From Streptomyces griseoloalbus (GTDB lineage: Bacteria; Actinomycetota; Actinomycetes; Streptomycetales; Streptomycetaceae), in the NCBI GenBank assembly GCA_014650015.1, contig BMUD01000010.1:62001-126000 (forward strand): 64,000 nt of DNA, given 5' to 3'. Made by a program: the position numbers and the translations under genes. Position 1 is the first letter of the stretch. Each line of letters opens with the position of its first letter. The notes beneath the pieces were generated by a model. That model did no database searches. It saw only the letters and a list, made by a program, of their open reading frames with translations, and was not told the DNA's origin. Of the stretch, positions 34,553 to 42,863 are shown piece after piece.

Positions 34553-35735
34553 CCCGGGGCGGGCCGGCCCACCGGTGCGCTTCGCCGTCGTGGGCAACCC
34601 GGAGAACCGCAGGGCGGCCCTCTTCGCCGACGCCGCCCGCGCGGCCGGACTGCCCGCCCCGCGCATGGTGCCGTGGGAGCGGGTCCTGCGCTCGGGCGGA
34701 GCCGAGTTCGCCGCCGACGAGACCGTCCGGCTCGACTCACCCGGCGAGAACCCAGAGGTCGACCGTCTGCTGCGGGGCGCCCAGGACCCCACCCGGGTGG
34801 AGGGTTCGGCCCTCTGGTACACACGGTTCATCCAGGCGTCACGCGGCCTGCGCGGCGGCGTCCGGCTCGACGACACCGACGAACTGGCCGTGCTGTTCGA
34901 CAAGCGGCACTGCCACGCCGCCCTCGCCGCCGCGGACGTGCCCGTGCCCTGGTCACCGACCTCGGGCCCGGACGCCGCCCCGGTGGCCGGCTGGGACGAC
35001 GTACGTGCCGCCATGCGCGACCACCGCATGCCGAGGCTCTTCGTCAAACTCGCCCACGGTTCCTCGGCCTCCGGGGTGCTCGCCGTCGAGTCGTCGGGCC
35101 GGGGCCGCATCAGAGCCACCACCTCCGTCGAACTCACCCCGGACGGCAGGCTGTTCAACTCCCTGAAGGTGTGCCGCTACGAACGGGAACGCGACATCGC
35201 CGCCATCGTGGACGCCCTGGCCCCGGACGGTCTGCACCTGGAGCGCTGGCTGCCCAAGGCCTCCCAGCGGGGCCGCGCCGCCGACCTGCGGGTCGTGGTG
35301 GTGGCCGGCCGCGCCACCCACGCGGTGGTCCGCACCAGCAACGGCCCGCTGACCAACCTCCACCTCGGCGGCAGCCGGGGCGACCTCGACGCGGTCCGCG
35401 ACGGCGTCGAAGCGGCCGGCGGGCGCTGGGCGGACGTCCTCGCCGTGTGCGAGCGCGCGGCGGCCTGTTTCCCGCGCACCCTGTGCGTCGGCGTCGACCT
35501 GCTCCCGGCCGTCGGCTGGCGCCGGTTCGCGGTCGGCGAGGTCAATGCCTTCGGCGACCTGCTGCCCCGCCTCACGGGGCTGCCGGGCAGCGGAGCGGAG
35601 GGCCTCGACACGTACGCGGCCCAGATCGCGGCCGTCCTGCGCCGCGCCCACCCGAGCACCGGCACCGGCCATCAGGGCAACGAGCACCATCAGCGCCACC
35701 AGCACAGAACGGGAACCACCCATGTCAGCGCCTGA
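34533..35735 (+). CDS. STM4014 family ATP-grasp protein
   Basis: A 400-residue soluble protein, start ATG 34533, overlapping the upstream gene by 20 bases. It begins with a Rossmann-like pre-ATP-grasp part (RFAVVGNPENRRAALFADAA). The ATP-grasp core has FDKRHCHAALAAADVPVP, the lysine strand LFVKLAHGSSASGVLA, and VGVDLLPAVGWRRFAVGEVNAFGDL, which supplies the acidic and Asn metal ligands. ATP-grasp enzymes join a carboxylate to an amine or thiol through an acyl phosphate. Inside this cassette it could ligate an amino acid or peptide to a carrier. The last 20 residues are His-rich low-complexity sequence. Substrate unknown. Confidence 0.85.
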   Translation: MSRSANDPGRAGPPVRFAVVGNPENRRAALFADAARAAGLPAPRMVPWERVLRSGGAEFAADETVRLDSPGENPEVDRLLRGAQDPTRVEGSALWYTRFIQASRGLRGGVRLDDTDELAVLFDKRHCHAALAAADVPVPWSPTSGPDAAPVAGWDDVRAAMRDHRMPRLFVKLAHGSSASGVLAVESSGRGRIRATTSVELTPDGRLFNSLKVCRYERERDIAAIVDALAPDGLHLERWLPKASQRGRAADLRVVVVAGRATHAVVRTSNGPLTNLHLGGSRGDLDAVRDGVEAAGGRWADVLAVCERAAACFPRTLCVGVDLLPAVGWRRFAVGEVNAFGDLLPRLTGLPGSGAEGLDTYAAQIAAVLRRAHPSTGTGHQGNEHHQRHQHRTGTTHVSA

Positions 35736-36618
35736 ACCGGCACCCGCGCCCCCGACGCACGACCCGCACGGGGCCTCCGCGCCGGGCCACCCGGACATGA
35801 ACGAGGTCGTCGGCAGCCACGACATCCTGCTCGTCACCCTGGACACCCTGCGCCACGACGTCGCCGCCGAACTCGCCGCCGCCGGCCGCATCCCGAACCT
35901 GGCCCGCCATCTGCCCGGCGGCCGCTGGGAGAAACGGCACGCCCCGGGCAGCTTCACCTACGCCTCCCACCAGGCGATCTTCGCCGGCTTCCTGCCGACA
36001 CCCGCAGAACCCGGCCCGCACCCGCGCCTGTTCGCGGCCCGCTTCGCCGGCAGCGAGACGACGGCGGAGCGCACCTTCGTCCACGACACCCCCGACCTGG
36101 TGTCCGGCCTCGCCGAGGAGGGCTACCGCACGGTGTGCGTCGGCGGGGTCGGCTTCTTCAACAAGCGCGGCCCGCTCGGCTCGGTCCTGCCCGGCCTCTT
36201 CCAGGAGTCCCACTGGGAACCGGAGTTCGGGGTCGCCTCGCCCACCTCGTTCGAGGCCCAGGTGACCCGCGCCGAGCAGGTGGTACGCGAACTGCCGGAC
36301 GAGCAGCGCCTGTTCCTGTTCGTCAACGTCGCCGCACTGCACCAGCCCAACTGGTTCCACCGGCCCGGGGCGACCCCCGAGGACGGCGACACCCGCGCGA
36401 CCCACGCCGCGGCCCTTGAGTACGTGGACCGGCACATCAGCCGGCTGTTCGCCGCCGCGAGCAGCAGGCGCCGCTGCTTCGCCATCGTCTGCTCCGACCA
36501 CGGCACCGCCTACGGGGACGACGGCTACACCGGCCACCGCATCGGCCACGAGTCCGTGTGGACCGTGCCCTACGCGCACTTCTTCCTGGACCACACACCC
36601 GCCGAGGCCGCCCGATGA
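35722..36618 (+). CDS. STM4013 family, alkaline-phosphatase-superfamily hydrolase
   Basis: A 298-residue protein starting at ATG 35722, 14 bases inside the end of the ATP-grasp gene. It has the alkaline phosphatase / sulfatase fold: the first metal strand DILLVTLDTLRHD, a nucleophile-type Ser/Thr in GSFTYASHQAIFAGFL, and the C-terminal metal site VCSDHGTAYGDDGYTGHRIGH. The N-terminal 25 residues are Pro/Ala-rich and not a signal peptide, so it acts in the cytoplasm. It might remove phosphate or sulfate, or transfer it, from an intermediate of the pathway. Its stop overlaps the STM4012 start (ATGA). Confidence 0.85.
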   Translation: MSAPEPAPAPPTHDPHGASAPGHPDMNEVVGSHDILLVTLDTLRHDVAAELAAAGRIPNLARHLPGGRWEKRHAPGSFTYASHQAIFAGFLPTPAEPGPHPRLFAARFAGSETTAERTFVHDTPDLVSGLAEEGYRTVCVGGVGFFNKRGPLGSVLPGLFQESHWEPEFGVASPTSFEAQVTRAEQVVRELPDEQRLFLFVNVAALHQPNWFHRPGATPEDGDTRATHAAALEYVDRHISRLFAAASSRRRCFAIVCSDHGTAYGDDGYTGHRIGHESVWTVPYAHFFLDHTPAEAAR

Positions 36619-37985
36619 CCACCGTCACCCCCGCCCGGACCGGCACCGACGCCCCGTCGAGCCCGTACCGCAGCTACGTCTACGCCTACCCGCACAAGAC
36701 GGCCTACCGCGCGCTCCCCGAACGCCCCCGCCTCAGCACCCTCTGGGCCACCGAGCCCAAGGACGCCCTCTCCCTCTACCTGCACATCCCGTTCTGCGAA
36801 GTCCGCTGCGGCTTCTGCAACCTGTTCACCCGCATCGGCGCCCCCGACGGCCTGACCGGCGCCTATCTGGACGCCCTGGACCGGCAGGCGGCCGCCGTGC
36901 GGGACGCGCTGGGGGAGCGGGACCCGGTACGGTTCGCGACCGCGGCCTTCGGCGGCGGCACCCCCACCTTCCTCACCGCCGCCGAACTGGAGCGGCTCTG
37001 CGACATCGCGGAGCACCGCATGGGCGCCGACCTGCGCGCGGTCCCGCTGTCCGTGGAGGCCTCGCCCGCCACGGCCACCACCGACCGCCTCGAGGTCCTG
37101 GCGGCGCGCGGCACCACCCGCCTCAGCCTGGGCGTGCAGAGCTTCGACGACACCGAGGCACGCGCCGCCGTACGGCCCCAGCGCCGCGCCGACGTCGAGG
37201 CGGCACTCGGCCGCATCCGCGACGCCCGGATCCCCGTCCTCAACATCGACCTGATCTACGGCATCGACGGGCAGACGGAACAGACCTGGCTGCGCTCCCT
37301 GGACGCGGCTCTCGCCTGGCACCCCGAGGAGCTCTACCTCTACCCCCTCTACATACGCCCCCTCACCGGTCTCGGCCGCCGCGCCGGCGAGACGGACCCG
37401 GCCTGGGACACCCAGCGGCTGCGCCTGTACCGCCTGGGCCGCGACCACCTCCTCGCGCACGGCTACGAGCAGCAGTCCATGCGGATGTTCCGCCGCGCGG
37501 ACGCACCGCCCCAGGGCGCGGACGACTACGCCTGCCAGACCGACGGCATGATCGGACTCGGCTGCGGCGCCCGCTCGTACACCGCCGGACTGCACTACTC
37601 CTTCGACTACGCCGTCGGCATGCACGAGATCCGGGGCATCATCGACGACTACGTCTCCCGCCCGGCCGCCGACTTCGCCCACGCCGAGTACGGCCGCCGC
37701 ATGGACACCGGCGAGGCCCGCCGCCGGCACCTCCTGCAGTCCCTGCTCCAGGCGGCGGGACTCGACATCGCCGACTACCGCGCCCGGTTCGACGGCCGCG
37801 CGCCGAAGGACGACTTCGCGGCCGAGCTGTCCCGCTTCGCCGCCCGCGGCTGGCTGGCCGACGACGGCCCGGGCGCCACGGTCCTGCGCCTGACCCCCGA
37901 GGGCCTGGCCCACTCCGACGCCATCGGCCCGGAGCTGTTCTCCCCGGCCGTACGGGACGCCATGGCCGCCTACGAGCGGAAGTGA
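36615..37985 (+). CDS. STM4012 family radical SAM protein (HemN/HemW-like)
   Basis: A 456-residue radical SAM enzyme. The [4Fe-4S] motif is Cys61-x3-Cys65-x2-Cys68 in HIPFCEVRCGFCNLF. The GGGTPTFL, VEASP, GVQSFDD and NIDLIYGIDGQT segments are those of the coproporphyrinogen dehydrogenase-like (HemN/HemW) branch. The C-terminal part has a winged-helix-like HemN_C region. The real hemN/hemW genes are normally elsewhere, and placement in this cassette marks a specialised member. It should cleave SAM to a radical and either abstract hydrogen or transfer a methyl or related group. It is translationally coupled to STM4013. Confidence 0.88.
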   Translation: MTTVTPARTGTDAPSSPYRSYVYAYPHKTAYRALPERPRLSTLWATEPKDALSLYLHIPFCEVRCGFCNLFTRIGAPDGLTGAYLDALDRQAAAVRDALGERDPVRFATAAFGGGTPTFLTAAELERLCDIAEHRMGADLRAVPLSVEASPATATTDRLEVLAARGTTRLSLGVQSFDDTEARAAVRPQRRADVEAALGRIRDARIPVLNIDLIYGIDGQTEQTWLRSLDAALAWHPEELYLYPLYIRPLTGLGRRAGETDPAWDTQRLRLYRLGRDHLLAHGYEQQSMRMFRRADAPPQGADDYACQTDGMIGLGCGARSYTAGLHYSFDYAVGMHEIRGIIDDYVSRPAADFAHAEYGRRMDTGEARRRHLLQSLLQAAGLDIADYRARFDGRAPKDDFAAELSRFAARGWLADDGPGATVLRLTPEGLAHSDAIGPELFSPAVRDAMAAYERK

Positions 37986-37995
37986 GCCCGCCCCG

Positions 37996-38844
37996 ATGGA
38001 CCTGACCCTCCTCTACCGCGGCCCGCTGGCCAGCTGCGACTACGACTGCCCGTACTGCCCCTTCGCCAAGCGCCGCGACAGCCGTGACCAGCTCCGCGCG
38101 GATCGCGCCCGCCTGGAGAGATTCACCGACTGGGCCACCGGGCAGACCACCGACCGGCTCTCCCTGCTGTTCACACCTTGGGGCGAGGGCCTGGTCCGCT
38201 CCTGGTACCGGCGCGCCCTGACCCACCTGTCCCACCAGCCGCACATCCGCCGTGTCGCCATCCAGACCAACCTCAGCTGCCGCACCGACTGGATCGCCGG
38301 CGCCGACCTGGACACGCTCGCCCTATGGTGCACCTACCACCCGGGCCAGACCCCCTACGACCGCTTCCTGGCCAAGTGCCGGGAACTGGACCGCCTCGGC
38401 GCCCGGTTCAGCGTCGGCATCGTCGGACTGCCCGACCACCTCGACGCGGCCCGCCGGCTGCGCGCCGACCTGCCGGACCAGGTGTACCTGTGGGTCAACG
38501 CCGCCGAGGGCCGCACCTACGACGACGCCGAGGCCGACGTGTGGACCGCGCTGGACCCGTTGTTCCCCTACAGCCGCCGGCCCCACGCCAGCGCGGGCCT
38601 GCCCTGCCGCACGGGGGAGTCCGTGATCTCCGTCGACGGCGAGGGCACGGTCCGCCGCTGCCACTTCGTCCGCGCGGAGCTCGGCAACCTCTACGACGGC
38701 ACCTACCGGCAGGCACTGCGCCCGCGCCCCTGCCCCCTCACCACCTGCGACTGCCACATCGGCTACGTCCACCTGGAGACGCTGCCGCTGTACGACGTGT
38801 TCGCGGGCGGTGTGCTGGAACGCATACCGGCGTCGCTCACGTAG
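37996..38844 (+). CDS. STM4011 family radical SAM protein
   Basis: A 282-residue radical SAM enzyme. The cluster motif is Cys14-x3-Cys18-x2-Cys21 in SCDYDCPYCPF. C-terminal cysteines (LPCRTG, RRCHFV, CPLTTCDCHIG) are spaced like a compact SPASM-type auxiliary cluster, which is common in enzymes that modify peptides. It starts ten bases after STM4012 and is the last gene of the operon, followed by a hairpin at 38856-38878. The auxiliary cluster is the best hint that the cassette acts on a peptide or protein. Confidence 0.87.
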   Translation: MDLTLLYRGPLASCDYDCPYCPFAKRRDSRDQLRADRARLERFTDWATGQTTDRLSLLFTPWGEGLVRSWYRRALTHLSHQPHIRRVAIQTNLSCRTDWIAGADLDTLALWCTYHPGQTPYDRFLAKCRELDRLGARFSVGIVGLPDHLDAARRLRADLPDQVYLWVNAAEGRTYDDAEADVWTALDPLFPYSRRPHASAGLPCRTGESVISVDGEGTVRRCHFVRAELGNLYDGTYRQALRPRPCPLTTCDCHIGYVHLETLPLYDVFAGGVLERIPASLT

Positions 38845-38855
38845 GGAGGGTCGCG

Positions 38856-38878
38856 CCGGCGGGCGTGTTTGCCGCCGG
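38856..38878 (+). terminator. Hairpin terminator after the STM4015-STM4011 operon
   Basis: CCGGCGG (38856-38862) pairs with CCGCCGG (38872-38878) around a nine-base loop, 11 bases after the last stop. Confidence 0.6.
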
Positions 38879-38900
38879 AGTCAGCGGCAAGTCGGTGTCC

Positions 38901-39329
38901 ATGAGCGAACAGAACAAGAGCACGCAACGGAAGACCACGTCCACCCGGTCCACCGCGTCCAAGGCCCAGGAGGCGACGGACAAGGCGACCGCTCCCGCCC
39001 AGCGGGCGGCCGGTCACACCGCCACCAAGGCGGGTGACGCGGCGTCAGCCGTCGCGTCGGGCGCCGAGCGCGCGGCGACAGCGGCGAACGGCGCCGTGCG
39101 GAGCGCGGCCAAGGGAGTCGAGGCGGGCCGCCGCGTCGCCGTCGCCACCTCGGGGCAGGTCGCGGCCACCGCCAAGACCGCCTGGACGGTCATCGCCAAC
39201 CGCAGGCTCGTCGCCGCCGGTGCCGCCGCCGGTCTGACCGCGCTGACCGCCGCCTCCTACGCGGTGGGCCGCCGCGCGGAGCGCCACACCCAGGGGCCCC
39301 TCACCCGGATGACCGGCGGACGGATCTGA
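38901..39329 (+). CDS. Ala/Lys-rich histone-like membrane-associated protein
   Basis: A 142-residue protein starting at ATG 38901. The first hundred residues are rich in Ala, Lys, Thr and Arg with amphipathic repeats ([39 protein letters not shown]), like histone H1-type or phasin-like sequences. Near the C-terminus is one hydrophobic helix ([21 protein letters not shown]) followed by basic residues. It may tie something to the membrane or bind DNA or polymer; I cannot decide from sequence. It is a single-gene unit between two hairpins. Confidence 0.7.
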   Translation: MSEQNKSTQRKTTSTRSTASKAQEATDKATAPAQRAAGHTATKAGDAASAVASGAERAATAANGAVRSAAKGVEAGRRVAVATSGQVAATAKTAWTVIANRRLVAAGAAAGLTALTAASYAVGRRAERHTQGPLTRMTGGRI

Positions 39330-39339
39330 CGCCGGGGTG

Positions 39340-39369
39340 GCCGCGCGGGCCCGGGCCCACTCGCGCGGC
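39340..39369 (+). terminator. Hairpin terminator before pgm
   Basis: GCCGCGCG (39340-39347) and CGCGCGGC (39362-39369) are perfect complements around a 14-base loop. Flanking CGGGGTG and CACCGCCCCG can extend the stem with a small bulge. Confidence 0.7.
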
Positions 39370-39433
39370 ACCGCCCCGAAGGGGAAAGATGTGTCCGCAA
39401 GCGAAGAATCAACCCATGCCAAGGAGTGGGCAC

Positions 39434-41074
<1,641 letters not shown>

Positions 41075-41091
41075 GCCGCACCCCGCCCCGG

Positions 41092-41127
41092 CGCACCCCG
41101 GTCACCTTCCGACGAGGCCGGGGTGCG
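41092..41127 (+). terminator. Hairpin terminator after pgm
   Basis: CGCACCCCGG (41092-41101) and CCGGGGTGCG (41118-41127) form a ten-pair perfect stem with a 16-base loop, 17 bases after the pgm stop. Confidence 0.7.
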
Positions 41128-41303
41128 TCAACCCGCCCCGACGCAGGGACGTCGCCGTGGGCAACTTCGCGGGCCCCTCCTGAGGCCGCTGGGCAACGGT
41201 GTCGCCGGGCCCCTCGTCGAGCGGGCACCGACCTCCTTCTTTTGCCGAACCGGCAACAACCCTCGTCCCGCCCGAGCCGCCCCGTCCATGCTCGACGGAC
41301 GCC

Positions 41304-41338
41304 CTCCGACGCCGTGCGACCGTCTCCGACGCCGTGCG
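41304..41338. repeat. 15-bp direct repeat
   Basis: CTCCGACGCCGTGCG occurs at 41304-41318 and again at 41324-41338, two helical turns apart, 41 bases before the hydrolase start. A tandem regulator site or slippage product are both possible. Confidence 0.6.
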
Positions 41339-41379
41339 CCCGAGAGGTCCGACGATCCCGGACAACCCTGGAGAACCCG

Positions 41380-42372
41380 ATGTCACAGCACCCGGTGAAC
41401 GAGCTCACGCACCGGCTGGTCCCCTCACCCGCGGGCCGCCTCCACGTGGTGGAGCAGGGCAGCGGCCCCTTGGTGCTGCTCGTCCACGGCTTTCCGGAAT
41501 CCTGGTACTCCTGGCGCCACCAGCTGCCGGCCCTGGCCGCGGCCGGCTACCGCGCGGCGGCCGTCGACGTCCGCGGCTACGGCCGTTCGTCCCGGCCGGC
41601 CGCCACGGACGCCTACCGCATGCTGGAACTGGTGGAGGACAACGTCGCGGTGGTGCACGCCCTCGGCGAGCGGACCGCCGTCGTCGTCGGCCACGACTGG
41701 GGGTCGGCCATCGCCGCGAACTCCGCCCTGACCCGGCCGGACGTCTTCCGCGCGGTGGCCATGCTCAGCGTCCCGTACGCCCCGCGCGGCGGCCCGAGGC
41801 CGAGCACGATCTTCGCCTCGATGGGCGGCGACGAGGAGTTCTACGTCTCCTACTTCCAGGAGCCCGGCCGCGCCGAGGCGGAGATCGAGCCCGACGTACG
41901 CGGCTGGCTCGCCGGGTTCTACGCGGCCCTGTCCGCCGACACCATGCCCGCGGCCGGCGCACCCGACCCCCACTTCGTCGGCCCGGGCGGAACCCTGCGC
42001 GACCGCTTCCCCGCCCACCGGCTGCCCGGCTGGCTGAGCGAGGAGGATCTCGACGTCTACGCCGGGGAGTTCGAACGCACGGGCCTGACCGGGGCGCTGG
42101 CCCGCTACCGCACCATGGACCGTGACTGGGAGGACCTCGCCGACCACGACGGCGCCCCCCTCACCCAGCCGTCCCTGTTCATCGGCGGAGGCCTGGACGC
42201 GTCCACCACCTGGATGGCCGACGCCATCGGCGCCTTCCCCGTCACCCTCCCGGGCCTGTCGTCCTCCCACATCCTCGACGGCTGCGGGCACTGGCTCCAG
42301 CAGGAACGCCCCGCGGAGACCAACCGCGTCCTGACGGACTGGCTCACGGCCCTGCCCAAATCTGCATGTTAG
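41380..42372 (+). CDS. Alpha/beta hydrolase, epoxide hydrolase-like
   Basis: A 330-residue cytoplasmic hydrolase. The start is ATG 41380 behind GGAGAACCCG. The oxyanion segment HGFPESWYSWRHQL and the nucleophile aspartate in GHDWGS are those of soluble epoxide hydrolases. The second acid is in FIGGGLDAST and the base is His in DGCGHWLQQERP. The cap domain includes tyrosine-bearing segments (EEFYVSYFQEPGRAE) typical of the epoxide hydrolase branch. The natural substrate is unknown. The last codons overlap an inverted repeat upstream of the cupin gene. Confidence 0.87.
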   Translation: MSQHPVNELTHRLVPSPAGRLHVVEQGSGPLVLLVHGFPESWYSWRHQLPALAAAGYRAAAVDVRGYGRSSRPAATDAYRMLELVEDNVAVVHALGERTAVVVGHDWGSAIAANSALTRPDVFRAVAMLSVPYAPRGGPRPSTIFASMGGDEEFYVSYFQEPGRAEAEIEPDVRGWLAGFYAALSADTMPAAGAPDPHFVGPGGTLRDRFPAHRLPGWLSEEDLDVYAGEFERTGLTGALARYRTMDRDWEDLADHDGAPLTQPSLFIGGGLDASTTWMADAIGAFPVTLPGLSSSHILDGCGHWLQQERPAETNRVLTDWLTALPKSAC

Positions 42373-42375
42373 ATT
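42359..42375. promoter_or_regulatory. Small AT-rich inverted repeat before the cupin gene
   Basis: AATCT (42359-42363) and AGATT (42371-42375) form a 17-base dyad at the end of the hydrolase gene, in a locally AT-rich patch upstream of the cupin gene. It could be an operator, but the arms are only five bases. Confidence 0.3.
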
Positions 42376-42436
42376 CCCATTTGCAAGGCGACCGCGGACA
42401 ACCGGCGCGTCCACGCACAGGGGACGGTGACAGCTC

Positions 42437-42850
42437 ATGACGTCAGAAGGCAGCGACACACCCGGCGGCGACGTCCCCCTCCCGCGGATCCTGTACGACA
42501 CGGCCGCGCCGGCCGCCCCCGACGGCCCGTCCGCGGGCGCCCTGTGGCGGCTTGCCGAGCCCGGCCGCCAACTCGACGCCAACGTCGTACGCCTCCCGCC
42601 CGGACACCGGGTCGACACCCATCGGGAGCCCGACCTCGACGTCCTTCTGCACGTCCTCGAAGGCGCCGGAACCCTCACCGGCGCCGACGGCCCCCACCCC
42701 CTCCCGGCCGGCACCCTGACCTGGCTCCCGCACGGCTCCACCCGGAGCCTCGCCGCCGGCCCCGAGGGCATGACCTACCTCACCGTCCACCGCCGCCGCC
42801 CCGGCATGCGGATCCGGCGCCGGGACCGGGCAGCCGGCGCCGGCGACTGA
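42437..42850 (+). CDS. Single-domain cupin protein
   Basis: A 137-residue cupin. Strands are ANVVRLPPGHRVDTHREPDLDVLLHVLEG (first motif: the usual H-x-H is reduced to one clear His with Glu/Asp) and LPAGTLTWLPHGSTRSLAAG (second motif with His). The C-terminus is Arg-rich. Such small cupins act as dioxygenases, isomerases or sensors; with an incomplete metal set, ligand binding is also possible. It begins at ATG 42437, 64 bases after the hydrolase. It converges with the AfsR-type gene, 13 bases apart. Confidence 0.82.
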   Translation: MTSEGSDTPGGDVPLPRILYDTAAPAAPDGPSAGALWRLAEPGRQLDANVVRLPPGHRVDTHREPDLDVLLHVLEGAGTLTGADGPHPLPAGTLTWLPHGSTRSLAAGPEGMTYLTVHRRRPGMRIRRRDRAAGAGD

Positions 42851-42863
42851 CACCGCACCCGGG

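Larger units (their letters stand above)
41075..41379. other. Intergenic region between pgm and the hydrolase gene
   Basis: The 305-base stretch contains the pgm hairpin and a 15-bp direct repeat (41304-41338). I see no credible gene. The short frames here are Arg/Pro-rich shadows. The promoter of the epoxide-hydrolase-like gene must lie here but I cannot place it. Confidence 0.6.

Noticed and set aside
42851-42863. Terminator between the cupin and AfsR-type genes
   Set aside because: The convergent gap is only 13 bases and has no stem of useful length.
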